64,000 nucleotides of DNA from Shimia haliotis (lineage in GTDB: Bacteria; Pseudomonadota; Alphaproteobacteria; Rhodobacterales; Rhodobacteraceae). The stretch covers positions 434,001 to 498,000 of the forward strand of contig NZ_FOSZ01000002.1 in assembly GCF_900114415.1 (NCBI RefSeq). The letters are read 5' to 3'. The position numbers were made by a program, and so were the translations under genes. Positions 35,193 to 44,901 of this stretch are shown piece by piece. How positions within the stretch are numbered: the first letter of the stretch is position 1; each line of letters starts with the position of its first letter. The notes beneath the pieces were generated by a model. That model saw only the letters and a list, made by a program, of their open reading frames with translations, was not told the origin of the DNA and ran no database searches.

Positions 35193-36176
35193 TCAGGTCT
35201 GGGTGATGCCGAGCGCACCAAGCACTTTCTCCGCCGCTGCCGTGGGGGCCATGTCGCCGGCGGCCACCTCGGCACCGGCTGCAGCCACCAAACGTTGCGC
35301 CTCTTTGGTTTCAAGCCGCGCCAGCAAGGCCTGACGCAATTCTTCGTGAAACCAATACTGCGCCTGATGCGCACGTCGCCCCTCCCAATGACCATTCTCC
35401 TTGCGCCAGCCAGTGAGGCTTTGCATCTCTTCCCACGCCTGAGCCAGCCCGTCTTCCTCCAGCGCTGACACGGTCATCGCTTTGGGGAAACCCTCAGGAT
35501 CCTGTGGCCGTTTGCGCAGCAGACGCAGCGCGCCCGCATAATCCGCGCAGGTGCGCATCGCGGTCGGCTTCAGATCCCCGTCCGCCTTGTTCACCAAAAT
35601 GACGTCCGCCATTTCCATGATCCCGCGCTTGACCCCCTGAAGTTCATCTCCGCCCGCTGGTGCCAACAAAAGCAGGAACAGGTCCGACATTTCGGCAACA
35701 ACGGTCTCTGACTGCCCGACCCCCACGGTTTCAATCAGCACCACGTCAAAGCCCGCAGCTTCGCAAAGCGCAACGGCCTCCCGGGTGCGCCGGGCCACCC
35801 CGCCCAGATGGGTCTGGCTTGGGGACGGCCGGATAAAAGCGTTCTTGTCGCGGCTCAAACGTTCCATCCGTGTCTTGTCGCCAAGAATCGACCCGCCGGA
35901 GCGCGCCGAACTCGGATCCACCGCCAGCACCGCAACCCGCAGCCCCTGCGCGGTGAGCATCATGCCAAAGCTCTCGATAAAGGTGGACTTACCCACCCCC
36001 GGCGTGCCCGACAGACCGATGCGCAACGCCTGTCGCCCTGCACCACGCAGCCCGTCCAACAGCTCCGCCGCCTGCGCTCTGTGATCCTCACGTGCGCTCT
36101 CGACCAGCGTGATCGCTCTTGCCAGCGCGCGACGCTCTTGGTTCAATATCCTGTCTCGCAAGTCTGCGATATTCAT
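35193..36176 (-). CDS. meaB: MeaB/ArgK-family G3E GTPase
   Basis: The 327-residue P-loop GTPase protects and reactivates B12-dependent methylmalonyl-CoA mutase. Walker A GTPGVGKS is at 57-64, followed by DPSSARSGG, ETVGVGQSE and NKADGD, the family switch and base-recognition motifs. The ATG at 36174-36176 gives the family start IADLRDRIL; a longer frame from 36272 overlaps the divergent DUF3108 gene. No mutase subunit is in the window. Divergent start codons leave 31 bp. Confidence 0.93.
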   Translation of the reverse strand: MNIADLRDRILNQERRALARAITLVESAREDHRAQAAELLDGLRGAGRQALRIGLSGTPGVGKSTFIESFGMMLTAQGLRVAVLAVDPSSARSGGSILGDKTRMERLSRDKNAFIRPSPSQTHLGGVARRTREAVALCEAAGFDVVLIETVGVGQSETVVAEMSDLFLLLLAPAGGDELQGVKRGIMEMADVILVNKADGDLKPTAMRTCADYAGALRLLRKRPQDPEGFPKAMTVSALEEDGLAQAWEEMQSLTGWRKENGHWEGRRAHQAQYWFHEELRQALLARLETKEAQRLVAAAGAEVAAGDMAPTAAAEKVLGALGITQT

Positions 36177-36207
36177 ACCGTCACCCGATTTTAGTCTGAG
36201 CCCGTTC

Positions 36208-36957
36208 ATGCCCCGCCCCCATTGCCCTTGTCCAGCCCGAGGCCATTCATTGCGACAACTTGCACGAAACATCGCCCTTGGCGTTTGGCTTGCGGCTCCG
36301 GCGCCACTCCTTGCCGATCAGGCGCAGCTCTGGTCGGTGCACGCCTTTGGCCTCAAGGTTGGCGAACTCAAGATCCGGTCCACCAGCACGCCTGCGACCT
36401 ACAACGGCAATGGCACGTTCAAAACCACAGGTCTTGCCGGTGTTCTCAGGCGCATCCGGTTCACCATTGCAGCCCACGGCACACCGCGCGGCGCCGACCT
36501 CCTGCCCATGGCCTATGACGGTTTTATCGACACCGGACGGCGCGTGTCTGAGACCAAATTGCGGTTTCAGGGGGGACTGCCAATCAAGATAGCCGGAGAT
36601 CAAGACCCCGAAACGCCGATCTCAAACGCTGCAAAACGTGGTGCGCTCGATCCCATGTCGATGATGCTCCTGACCGTCCGCGACCAGTCAGACGCCACGC
36701 TCTGCACTATCAATGAAACCCAATTTGACGGCACCCGCCTTGTGCGCATCAACCTGCGAACCCGCAATGACGCAGGCGATCACGTGGAATGTTCCGGAAC
36801 CTACGATCGCATCGGTGGCTATTCCGCTGACGAACTCGCCGAGTTAAAAACCTCGCCCCTCTCGATCACCTACCACCGTCAGGACGGCCTGTGGCAGGCC
36901 CAAGAAATCCGGCTCACATCGCGCCACGGCAAGGCAAAGCTCCTGCGTCAGGAGTAG
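36208..36957 (+). CDS. DUF3108 family secreted protein
   Basis: The 249-residue protein has a signal peptide (QLARNIALGVWLAAPAPLLA) after an N-terminal Pro/Cys-rich stretch; the exact start among near in-frame codons is uncertain. The mature domain, opening WSVHAFGLKVGELKI, then strands and an RGALDPMSMM segment, is the DUF3108 pattern, possibly an envelope lipid-binding barrel. It shares the 31-bp divergent region with meaB and is 39 bp upstream of hrpB. Confidence 0.82.
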   Translation: MPRPHCPCPARGHSLRQLARNIALGVWLAAPAPLLADQAQLWSVHAFGLKVGELKIRSTSTPATYNGNGTFKTTGLAGVLRRIRFTIAAHGTPRGADLLPMAYDGFIDTGRRVSETKLRFQGGLPIKIAGDQDPETPISNAAKRGALDPMSMMLLTVRDQSDATLCTINETQFDGTRLVRINLRTRNDAGDHVECSGTYDRIGGYSADELAELKTSPLSITYHRQDGLWQAQEIRLTSRHGKAKLLRQE

Positions 36958-36996
36958 CCTCTGGACGCCAAGCCTTCGCTGTCCGATAAGTCGCCC

Positions 36997-39444
36997 ATGA
37001 CGACTTTGCCGATCCACGACGCCCTTGATCCGCTGATCACCGCGCTGCGCGACACCAACCGTGCCGTGCTGCAAGCGCCCCCTGGCGCCGGCAAAACCAC
37101 CGTTGTTCCTTTGGCGATGCTTGATGCGGGCCTAACCAACGGCCGCATTCTGATGCTTGAGCCCCGCCGCCTTGCTGCGCGTGCTGCGGCCGAACGCATG
37201 GCACAAACGCTGGGAGAGAAAGCCGGCGAGACCGTTGGCTACCGCGTGCGCGGAGAAAGCAAAGTTGGCAAATCCACCCGCATCGAAGTTGTCACCGAAG
37301 GCATTCTGACCCGCATGATCCAGTCGGATGCAGAATTGTCCGGCATCGGCGCGGTGATCTTTGACGAATTTCACGAACGCTCGCTCAATGCCGACCTTGG
37401 CCTTGCGCTCTGTCTGGAAATCGCCGACGCCCTGCGCGATGACCTGATCCTCCTGGCGATGTCAGCCACGCTTGACGCCGAACCTGTGGCCGCGCTGATG
37501 GGCGAGGTCCCCGTCATCACCTCCGAGGGGCGCGCCTTCCCTGTCGAAACCCGCTGGATCGACAGGCCTTTGGGCAAAAAGGACCGCCTTGAGGACGCCA
37601 CCGCGCGCCTGATCGAAAAGGCCGTTAGCGAAACCGAGGGCGGCGTGCTGGTCTTTCTCCCGGGCGAAGGCGAGATCCGCCGCACCCAATCCGCCCTGCG
37701 CCTGCCAGAGGACTGTTCTGTGCATCCGCTCTTTGGCGCAATGCCATTCAAAGACCAACAGGCCGCAATCCGGCCCGCCCAATCAGGCCGCAAAGTGGTT
37801 CTTGCCACCTCCATTGCAGAAACCTCTCTGACCATCCAGGACATCCGTGTAGTGATCGACGCCGGCCGCGCACGCCGCGCGCGTTTTGATCCCGGCTCCG
37901 GCATGTCACGCCTTGTCACCGAACGCGTCACCCGCGCCGAAGCCACACAACGACAGGGGCGCGCAGGCCGCGTGGCCGAGGGCACTTGCTACCGTTTGTG
38001 GACCAAAGGCGAAGAAGGCGGCCTTCTGCCCTTCCCACCCGCCGAAATCGAAGCCGCCGACCTCACCGGCCTCGCGCTGGAACTGGCTCTCTGGGGAGCG
38101 ACACCGGACGATCTGGCCTTCCTGACCCCGCCCAACACCGGCAGCTACGCCGAAGCGCAAACCGTCTTGCAAATGCTCGGCGCACTGGATGCGGACAATC
38201 GCATCACACCCCACGGCAAATCGCTTGCCGCCCTGCCCTTGCACCCACGTCTTGCTCATGTGATGGCTGTGGCCGGCCCACAAGCCGCTCCCGTCACGGC
38301 GTTGCTCGCCGCGCGCGATCCGCTGACCCGAGGCGCGCCAGTGGACCTCGGCCTCCGCCTTGAAGCGCTCGACGATCTGAAAACCTTCACCGATCGCCGC
38401 CCCTTTGGCGTCAACCGCAATGCACTCGCCACCATCCGCGACGAAGCAAAGCGCCTGCGCCGCTCCACCCGCGACGTCAAAGCTGATGACCTCTCCCCCG
38501 AAGAGTTGGCGGCGCTTGCCTATCCCGACCGCATCGGCCTGCGCCGCAAGGGCGACACCCCGCGGTTTGTACTATCAGGTGGCAAAGGTGCCGTTCTGGA
38601 CGACGGCGATCCGCTGGCCAATGCCCGCCTGATCGTCGTGACCGACACCGACGGCAACCCGCGCGAGGCGCGCATCCGTCAGGCCATCCAGATCAGCGAA
38701 GCCCAACTGCGCAACCTTTTCTCCGATCAAATTGCTTGGCAGGACACCTGCACTTGGTCCAAACGCGAGCGCCGCGTGATTGCACGCCGACAGGAAATGT
38801 TGGGCGCGATTGCCTTGGATGACCGCGTTTGGAAAGACGCACCGGACGACGCGGTCGCCAGTGCCATGCTGGACGGGGTGCGTGATCTTGGCATCACGCT
38901 TTCTTCGGCAGCCAAACGTTTTGTTGCCCGTGTTGAATTGATCCGCACCGCCGGCCATGACCTTCCTGACATGACGCCCGACGCGCTTTTGGCCAGCATC
39001 GATGACTGGCTCCTGCCGCATCTTTCTGGTGTCAAAACCGCAGACCATTGGAAAAAATTTGACCTGTTGGACGCCTTGCGCGCACGGCTGGACTGGCCCC
39101 AGATGCAGCTGTTGGACCGTCTGGCCCCCGCGCATTTCACCACACCACTCGATCGGAAAATCCCCATCGACTACTCAGGAGAAACACCGGAAATCACACT
39201 GCGATTGCAAGAACTCTTCGGCCAGACCACCCACCCGAAGATCGGCAACACACCACTGCGCGTGACCTTGCTGTCGCCGGGGCAGAAGCCAGTGCAAACC
39301 ACGATGGACATCCCGGGTTTCTGGTCCAGCTCCTATGCAGACGTTCGCAAGGACATGCGCGGTCGCTACCCGAAACACCCATGGCCCGAAGACCCCACGC
39401 AGGCCGACCCGACCCTGCGGGCAAAGCGGCGCAAGCCCTCCTGA
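36997..39444 (+). CDS. hrpB: ATP-dependent RNA helicase HrpB
   Basis: This is an 815-residue DEAH-type helicase of normal length. Motif I GAGKTT is at 30-35, motif II DEFH at 123-126, motif III SAT, motif V TSIAETSLTI and motif VI QRQGRAGR near 318. A helicase-associated domain and the long HrpB C-terminal domain follow, to LPHLSGVK and the WxSSYADVRKDMRGRYPKHPWPEDP end. The cellular role of bacterial HrpB is poorly known. It follows the DUF3108 gene on the same strand. Confidence 0.95.
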   Translation: MTTLPIHDALDPLITALRDTNRAVLQAPPGAGKTTVVPLAMLDAGLTNGRILMLEPRRLAARAAAERMAQTLGEKAGETVGYRVRGESKVGKSTRIEVVTEGILTRMIQSDAELSGIGAVIFDEFHERSLNADLGLALCLEIADALRDDLILLAMSATLDAEPVAALMGEVPVITSEGRAFPVETRWIDRPLGKKDRLEDATARLIEKAVSETEGGVLVFLPGEGEIRRTQSALRLPEDCSVHPLFGAMPFKDQQAAIRPAQSGRKVVLATSIAETSLTIQDIRVVIDAGRARRARFDPGSGMSRLVTERVTRAEATQRQGRAGRVAEGTCYRLWTKGEEGGLLPFPPAEIEAADLTGLALELALWGATPDDLAFLTPPNTGSYAEAQTVLQMLGALDADNRITPHGKSLAALPLHPRLAHVMAVAGPQAAPVTALLAARDPLTRGAPVDLGLRLEALDDLKTFTDRRPFGVNRNALATIRDEAKRLRRSTRDVKADDLSPEELAALAYPDRIGLRRKGDTPRFVLSGGKGAVLDDGDPLANARLIVVTDTDGNPREARIRQAIQISEAQLRNLFSDQIAWQDTCTWSKRERRVIARRQEMLGAIALDDRVWKDAPDDAVASAMLDGVRDLGITLSSAAKRFVARVELIRTAGHDLPDMTPDALLASIDDWLLPHLSGVKTADHWKKFDLLDALRARLDWPQMQLLDRLAPAHFTTPLDRKIPIDYSGETPEITLRLQELFGQTTHPKIGNTPLRVTLLSPGQKPVQTTMDIPGFWSSSYADVRKDMRGRYPKHPWPEDPTQADPTLRAKRRKPS

Positions 39445-39455
39445 GCGGCCACGCC

Positions 39456-39484
39456 TTGACGTTTTCGCACAGCGAACGTATATA
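39456..39484 (+). promoter_or_regulatory. Strong promoter with dyad in the spacer
   Basis: TTGACG at 39456-39461 and TATATA at 39479-39484 are 17 bp apart, near-consensus for sigma70. Inside the spacer is an inverted repeat TTCGC-3-GCGAA (39464-39476). It should drive the Nudix gene with a start near 39491 and a leader of about 40 bases. Confidence 0.65.
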
Positions 39485-39531
39485 CATTTCAAACAACCAA
39501 AAAAACGACAGCCAATACTCAGAGCAGACCA

Positions 39532-39990
39532 ATGACCAGCGCCTTCAAAAGAGCCTACGACAGCGTGCTTGCCCCGCTGTTGCAACGCCCACGGCGTCTG
39601 CAAGTGGCGGCTCTGTGTCTGCGCAGCCGCGGCGGTCATCGCGAAGTGCTTCTGGTCACGTCCCGCGACACAGGCCGATGGGTTCTGCCCAAGGGCTGGC
39701 CCATTCGCGGCATGGATGCAGCCGGCTCCGCCCTTCAGGAAGCTTGGGAAGAGGCCGGTGTGCGTGAGGCCAATATGAACACCTCTCCGGTGGGGACTTA
39801 TGGCTACGACAAACGTCTGGACAGCGGTCTGGAACTGCCTGTTGAGGTCAAGGTGTTTGAGGCGCAAGTGACAGAAATGTTAGATAAATTTCCGGAATCT
39901 GATGAGCGGACCCGGAAATGGGTGCGCCCGGATGATGCCGCAGATATGGTCAACGAACCCGAACTTCAGGCCCTATTGCGCGACATCTGA
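39532..39990 (+). CDS. Nudix hydrolase, diphosphoinositol-phosphatase-like
   Basis: The 152-residue Nudix protein has PKGWPIRG at 53-60 and the box core QEAWEEAGV at 69-77. Compared with the canonical box, the first Glu is Met61 and the Arg is Gln69, but the metal-binding EE is kept. The PKGWP lead is typical of the DIPP-like subgroup that cleaves nucleotides or diadenosine polyphosphates; the substrate is unknown. It has a near-consensus promoter of its own after hrpB. Confidence 0.85.
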   Translation: MTSAFKRAYDSVLAPLLQRPRRLQVAALCLRSRGGHREVLLVTSRDTGRWVLPKGWPIRGMDAAGSALQEAWEEAGVREANMNTSPVGTYGYDKRLDSGLELPVEVKVFEAQVTEMLDKFPESDERTRKWVRPDDAADMVNEPELQALLRDI

Positions 39991-40019
39991 CTTATGGCTT
40001 TTGAGCCTAAGCTTGTCGC

Positions 40020-40041
40020 TTTCATGACAGTTTCCTAACAG
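40020..40041. promoter_or_regulatory. Pho box upstream of pitA
   Basis: Two 11-bp direct repeats (40020-40030 and 40031-40041) match at 9 of 11 positions. On the minus strand they read CTGTTAG-GAAA-CTGTCAT-GAAA, the PhoB-box layout of CTGTNAN units with a 4-bp spacer. It is 64 bp before the pitA start. Confidence 0.7.
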
Positions 40042-40104
40042 AACCGTTGAAAAAATTCGGCTCTGCCGTTAGCCCTTGCGCCAACTCGGCATAGGGATTC
40101 TGTC

Positions 40105-41592
40105 ATGGCTGCCCCCAAACACGGCAAACAATGGTCTGCACTGGACCGCGATCTTCACCGCTTCTCCTATCTGGAAGCAGGAACCGCATATGTCTCGCGC
40201 CCGTTGGTGGGCTTTGGCATCGCGCTTGCATTTATCGTTATCGCCGGCGTTCTCGCGGGCTTTGTTTTTGGCACCGACACCAGCGGCATGATCATCATCG
40301 CGGCCGCCGTGTTCGGCGCCTATATGGCGATCAACATTGGCGCCAATGATGTGGCCAACAATATGGGTCCCGCGGTGGGTGCAAACGCCTTGACCATGGG
40401 CGGTGCCATCGCCATTGCCGCCATTTGCGAAAGCGCAGGCGCGCTGCTGGCCGGCGGTGACGTTGTCTCTACCATCTCCAAAGGCATCATCGACCCCTCA
40501 GGTATGCAGACCACCCAGATCTTCATCTGGGCGATGATGGCGGCGCTGATCTCCTCGGCGCTCTGGGTCAACCTCGCGACATGGGTCGGCGCACCTGTGT
40601 CCACAACCCACTCAGTCGTAGGTGGCGTCATGGGCGCCGGTATTGCCGCTGCGGGCTTTGCCGCGGTGAACTGGCCAACGATGGGCAAAATCGCTGCATC
40701 ATGGGTAATTTCCCCGGTTTTGGGCGGTGTCATCGCCGCTGCGTTCCTCGCCTTCATCAAGGCCAACATCGTCTACAAAGACGATAAAATCGCCGCTGCC
40801 CGCAAATGGGTGCCGGTGTTGGTTGCCATCATGGCCGCCGCGTTTTCTTCGTACCTGGCGCTCAAAGGCCTCAAGCGCGTTGTGAAAATCGACATCGAAA
40901 CGTCGCTCATCATTGGTCTTGTGATTGGTGTTCTCACATATTTCGTCACCCGTCCGATGATCCATCGCCAATCCGAAGGCCTTGAGAACCGCAACAAATC
41001 ACTCAAAGTTCTGTTTGGTTTGCCGCTGGTGTTCTCCGCTGCCATGCTGTCCTTTGCACATGGTGCAAACGACGTGGCCAACGCGGTTGGCCCTCTGGCG
41101 GCCATTGTGCACGCGTCGCAATTCGGTGACATCGCCGCCAAAGTGGCGATCCCAAGTTGGGTCATGATCATCGGGGCCTTGGGCATCTCTTTCGGTCTAT
41201 TCCTGTTTGGCCCGAAGCTGATCCGCATGGTTGGCGAACAGATCACCAAACTGAACCCGATGCGCGCCTATTGCGTGGCACTTTCGGCCGCGATCACTGT
41301 GATCGTCGCGTCTTGGTTGGGCCTGCCGGTCAGCTCCACCCATATTGCCGTTGGCGGCATCTTCGGCGTGGGCTTTTACCGCGAATGGCACACAGAACGC
41401 CGCCGCCGCAAGCTGGCAGCGACTCGCCCCTTGCCTCACATTCCGCTACTTGCACCGGAAGAGCGCCGCCGCCGCAAATTGGTGCGCCGCAGCCACTTCA
41501 TGACAATTGTCGCCGCTTGGGTCATCACCGTACCCGCCGCCGCCATCATGTCCGGCCTGATCTTCCTCTTGCTGAACGCAATGGTAGGCTAA
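40105..41592 (+). CDS. pitA: PiT-family inorganic phosphate transporter
   Basis: The 495-residue inner-membrane transporter takes up metal-phosphate with protons. About ten helices surround two PiT signatures: GANDVANNMGP in the first half and GANDVANAVGP in the second, with VSSTHIAVGG and VSTTHSVVGG repeats. A basic loop with RRRKLAATRP lies near the C terminus. A Pho box is 64 bp upstream. In rhizobia PhoB represses the low-affinity pit, which suggests the same here. A PanE-like gene follows in the opposite direction. Confidence 0.95.
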   Translation: MAAPKHGKQWSALDRDLHRFSYLEAGTAYVSRPLVGFGIALAFIVIAGVLAGFVFGTDTSGMIIIAAAVFGAYMAINIGANDVANNMGPAVGANALTMGGAIAIAAICESAGALLAGGDVVSTISKGIIDPSGMQTTQIFIWAMMAALISSALWVNLATWVGAPVSTTHSVVGGVMGAGIAAAGFAAVNWPTMGKIAASWVISPVLGGVIAAAFLAFIKANIVYKDDKIAAARKWVPVLVAIMAAAFSSYLALKGLKRVVKIDIETSLIIGLVIGVLTYFVTRPMIHRQSEGLENRNKSLKVLFGLPLVFSAAMLSFAHGANDVANAVGPLAAIVHASQFGDIAAKVAIPSWVMIIGALGISFGLFLFGPKLIRMVGEQITKLNPMRAYCVALSAAITVIVASWLGLPVSSTHIAVGGIFGVGFYREWHTERRRRKLAATRPLPHIPLLAPEERRRRKLVRRSHFMTIVAAWVITVPAAAIMSGLIFLLLNAMVG

Positions 41593-41608
41593 CAAAACCG
41601 CGGGGCGC

Positions 41609-42640
41609 TCAGTCGCCCCGCACCTGCGCCGGCATCAAAGCGGGCGACCCATGGCCCGCGTTCTCCGCGTCACGAACCAGGCTCATCACACGCTCGTTGA
41701 TCGGGGCAGGTATGCCATGTTGATGCGCCAAAGCGACGATCACGCCCTGCAACTCGTCAATCTCGGTCAGCCGACCTTTTGTCAGATCTTCCCACATGGA
41801 ACTGCGCGCGGTGGGGTCAATCGCCAACATCGCCTTGGCAACCCAACGAAACGCCCATGTCGGCAACCGCAGGATTTTGGGCACCATCGTCATCGACACA
41901 GACGCAGTCACCGGATTAGTGGTCTCCACGCTCGCCGCGGCCAGCACTGCCAGCGCTTCGGTCATCTGGTCCGCCATCAACCGTCGCCACCGGATGTCCA
42001 TGATCTGCTTTCGCAGCGGCACATTGGACAAGGCGTTCAACCCGTTGTTGAGATTGATCAAAAGCTTGCCCCACTGGACCGGCGCCATTCGCTTGACCTC
42101 GTGCACATCAAGGCCCGAAACACTCAGCTTGCGCGCCACATGTCCTAGGCCTTTTTCAATCACGATGTCGCCACTTGTGCCGCGGTGAAACCGTCCGCCT
42201 CCCATCGCGACCACGTTGAACGGCACCATGCCCGCGCGCACGTCCCATCCCTGCAACCGCTCCCTCAACAGGCCCGCATTCTGGGTGCCGTTCTGCAACG
42301 ACACCACGATAGCATCCTTTGACGCAAAGGAGGCGATCTGTTCGGCAATCACGGCCGTGGCACCGCTTTTGACCGTCACCAGAATAATATCCGCTTCCGC
42401 AAGGGCCTCGGGCTTCAGCACGAGCTTCACCGCATCCGGCGGCAAAGCCTCATCCAGCCCCGCAAAATCCGTAAGCAATATCCCCTGCTGCGCGATCTCT
42501 TCCAGCATATAGGGCCGCACCAACAGCGTCACATCCTGCACGCCGCGCGCCAGCATGCCGCCGACAAAACAGCCAACGCTGCCCGCACCGGCCACCACAA
42601 TTCGCGGTGGCCCCGACGGTCTTTGCTCCTGATCTGACAT
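41609..42640 (-). CDS. panE: Ketopantoate reductase-family oxidoreductase
   Basis: The 343-residue NADP-binding protein has the Rossmann motif GAGSVGCFVGG at about 18-28 and a C-terminal helical domain, as in 2-dehydropantoate 2-reductase, which makes pantoate for coenzyme A. LQNGTQN and the WGKLLINLNNG segment carry the catalytic-site Lys and Asn. Family members outside the pantothenate locus can act on other 2-oxo acids, so the substrate is not certain. GGGAGA lies upstream of the ATG at 42638-42640. It is convergent with pitA and has no pan genes nearby. Confidence 0.82.
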   Translation of the reverse strand: MSDQEQRPSGPPRIVVAGAGSVGCFVGGMLARGVQDVTLLVRPYMLEEIAQQGILLTDFAGLDEALPPDAVKLVLKPEALAEADIILVTVKSGATAVIAEQIASFASKDAIVVSLQNGTQNAGLLRERLQGWDVRAGMVPFNVVAMGGGRFHRGTSGDIVIEKGLGHVARKLSVSGLDVHEVKRMAPVQWGKLLINLNNGLNALSNVPLRKQIMDIRWRRLMADQMTEALAVLAAASVETTNPVTASVSMTMVPKILRLPTWAFRWVAKAMLAIDPTARSSMWEDLTKGRLTEIDELQGVIVALAHQHGIPAPINERVMSLVRDAENAGHGSPALMPAQVRGD

Positions 42641-42731
42641 ACCATCTCCCAACGCGGATTGACCGCACATAGACATCTTGACCCGATTAAAGTCCATTTT
42701 GCGGCACAACCTAAAGGGCAAAATGCAAAAA

Positions 42732-42757
42732 GGCGCCCCGGACTTCCGGAGCGCCTG
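42732..42757 (-). terminator. Intrinsic terminator after argF
   Basis: The stem AGGCGC..CCGGA with its partner TCCGG..GCGCCT (one mismatch) is followed, in leftward transcription, by TTTTTGCATTTT. It ends the argD-argF transcript. Confidence 0.8.
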
Positions 42758-42780
42758 CGTTCTGATCTGATTTCAGTCTA

Positions 42781-43707
42781 TCAGTTTTCCAAACACCACT
42801 TCATGATCGCCTTCTGTGCATGCAGGCGGTTCTCGGCCTCATCAAAAATCACAGAGTTCGGGCCATCCATGATGGCATCCGTGGCCTCTTCGTTCCGATG
42901 CGCGGGCAGGCAATGCATAAACAGAGCGTCAGGCTTGGCGTTGCCCATCAGTTCCTCGTTCACCTGAAACGGGCGCAAAAGGTTGTGCCGCCGCTCGCGC
43001 GCGGATGGCGCATCGTGCATGCTGACCCAAGTGTCCGTCACCACGAGATCCGCGCCCTCTACGGCCTTTGCCGGATCGCGTTCGATCTCAACGTTCACAC
43101 CCTTGGCGCGCGCTTCCTCAAGGAACCCCGCCTCAGGATCAAGAACTTCGGGTCCGGTAAATGTCAGGTCAAATCCGAACTGTCCCGCCGCATGGGCAAA
43201 GCTGGCAAACACGTTGTTGCCATCGCCTGACCACACGACCTTTTTGCCCGCAATCGGGCCCGCGTGCTCTTCAAACGTCAGAATGTCCGCCATGATCTGA
43301 CAAGGATGCGAGCGGTTGGTCAGCCCGTTGATCACCGGCACCGTCGCATATTCGGCCATTTCTAGAAGCGTCGCCTCTTCAAACGTCCGGATCATGATCA
43401 TATCCACATAGCGGCTCAGAACCTTGGCCGTGTCCGCCACGGTTTCCCCGTGGCCAAGCTGCATTTCCGAGCCCGACAGAACCATGGTCTGACCACCCAT
43501 CTGGCGCACACCCACATCAAAGCTCACACGGGTCCGCGTCGACGGCTTCTCAAAGATCAAGGCAACCATGTGATCCTTCAGCGGCAGATCGTCATCCGGC
43601 GCCCCTTTCGGGCGGCCGTTGCGCGCTGTCTTGATCGCTTTTGCGCTCTCGATCATGCCCCGAAGATCGGCCACGTCCGTTTTGTTGATGTCCAGAAAGT
43701 GTTTCAT
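42781..43707 (-). CDS. argF: Ornithine carbamoyltransferase
   Basis: The 308-residue enzyme makes citrulline from ornithine and carbamoyl phosphate. The carbamoyl-phosphate loop STRTR is at 56-60, HPCQ near 134 and the ornithine-site HCLP near 267. Its start is 12 bp downstream of the argD stop, so the two arginine genes form one leftward operon; argH is elsewhere in the window. The ATG at 43705-43707 gives the usual MKHFLDI start. Confidence 0.96.
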   Translation of the reverse strand: MKHFLDINKTDVADLRGMIESAKAIKTARNGRPKGAPDDDLPLKDHMVALIFEKPSTRTRVSFDVGVRQMGGQTMVLSGSEMQLGHGETVADTAKVLSRYVDMIMIRTFEEATLLEMAEYATVPVINGLTNRSHPCQIMADILTFEEHAGPIAGKKVVWSGDGNNVFASFAHAAGQFGFDLTFTGPEVLDPEAGFLEEARAKGVNVEIERDPAKAVEGADLVVTDTWVSMHDAPSARERRHNLLRPFQVNEELMGNAKPDALFMHCLPAHRNEEATDAIMDGPNSVIFDEAENRLHAQKAIMKWCLEN

Positions 43708-43719
43708 CTTCTCAGTTCC

Positions 43720-44901
43720 TTATGCCTGCGCCGCCACTTGCGCCGCCGCTTTGTCAAGCCGGTTCACCGCCTCGGAGATTTCGTCATCAGTGATGTTCAG
43801 AGGCGGCAGAAGCCGCACCACATTGTCCGCCGCCGGAACGGTGATCACCTCGTTGTTATATCCCGCTGCCACCACATCGGTGCAGGCCGGTTTTGCGCAT
43901 TTCAGACCCAGCATCAGCCCCGCCCCGCGCACGCCTTCAAAGACGTCCGGATGCGCCGCAACCAGCCCTTCCAGCTTCTGTCGCAACAAACCTGCTTTGC
44001 GGTTCACGTCCTCCAGAAAAGTCTCATCCGTCACCACATCCATCACCGCGCCGCCCACGGCACAGGCCAACGGATTGCCGCCATAGGTCGACCCATGCGT
44101 GCCCGCAACCATGCCGCTCGCCGCGTCTTCGGTCGCCAAAACCGCACCCAATGGAAAGCCGCCGCCAATGCCTTTGGCCACCATCATGATGTCCGGCGTC
44201 ACTCCGGCCCATTCATGCGCGAACAACTTGCCGGTCCGGCCCACACCGCACTGGACTTCATCCGCAATCAACAGAATGCCCGCCTCGTCACAGATCGCGC
44301 GCAACTCTTTGAGGTCCGCATCCTCCATGGGGCGGATACCCCCTTCCCCTTGCACAGGTTCCACAATCACGGCAGCGGTGTTTTCGGTGATCGACGCCTC
44401 AAGCGCCTTCAGATCGCCCCAGCCGACATGCACAAATCCCGGCAACAGCGGACCAAACCCCTTGGTCATCTTCTCGCTGCCCGCCGCCGCGATACCGGCC
44501 GAACTCCGGCCATGGAACGCGCCCTCAAAGCCGATGATCTCGACCCGCTGCGGCTGACCTTTGTCGTGCCAGTATTTCCGCGCCATCTTGACCGCCAGTT
44601 CGCAGCACTCCGTCCCCGAATTGGTGAAAAACACCGTATCCGCAAACGTCGCCGCCACCAGCTTGTCTGCCAAGGCCTGCTGCTGCGTGATATTATACAG
44701 GTTGGACACGTGCCAGAGCTTGTTGGCCTGCGTCGTCAGCGCCTCAACCAGCACCGGATTGGCATGGCCCAGCACATTGACCGCGATCCCCGCACCCAGA
44801 TCCAGAAAACGTCGCCCGTCCGCTTCGATCATCCAGCTACCTTCGCCCGACTCAAAGGTCAGGTCAGCACGGTTATAGGTCGGCAAAACGGAGGGGATCA
44901 T
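43720..44901 (-). CDS. argD: Acetylornithine aminotransferase
   Basis: This PLP enzyme makes N-acetylornithine (and can serve diaminopimelate synthesis). From the ATG at 44899-44901 it has 393 residues and the typical start MIPSVLPTYNRADL; AAAAGG lies nine bases upstream. Earlier in-frame TTG (44919) and ATG (44910) codons are less likely. GTEANE-like FTNSGTECCELAVK, the DEVQCGVGRTG segment and the PLP lysine in MMVAKGIGGGFP match class III aminotransferases. argF follows after 12 bp. Confidence 0.95.
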   Translation of the reverse strand: MIPSVLPTYNRADLTFESGEGSWMIEADGRRFLDLGAGIAVNVLGHANPVLVEALTTQANKLWHVSNLYNITQQQALADKLVAATFADTVFFTNSGTECCELAVKMARKYWHDKGQPQRVEIIGFEGAFHGRSSAGIAAAGSEKMTKGFGPLLPGFVHVGWGDLKALEASITENTAAVIVEPVQGEGGIRPMEDADLKELRAICDEAGILLIADEVQCGVGRTGKLFAHEWAGVTPDIMMVAKGIGGGFPLGAVLATEDAASGMVAGTHGSTYGGNPLACAVGGAVMDVVTDETFLEDVNRKAGLLRQKLEGLVAAHPDVFEGVRGAGLMLGLKCAKPACTDVVAAGYNNEVITVPAADNVVRLLPPLNITDDEISEAVNRLDKAAAQVAAQA

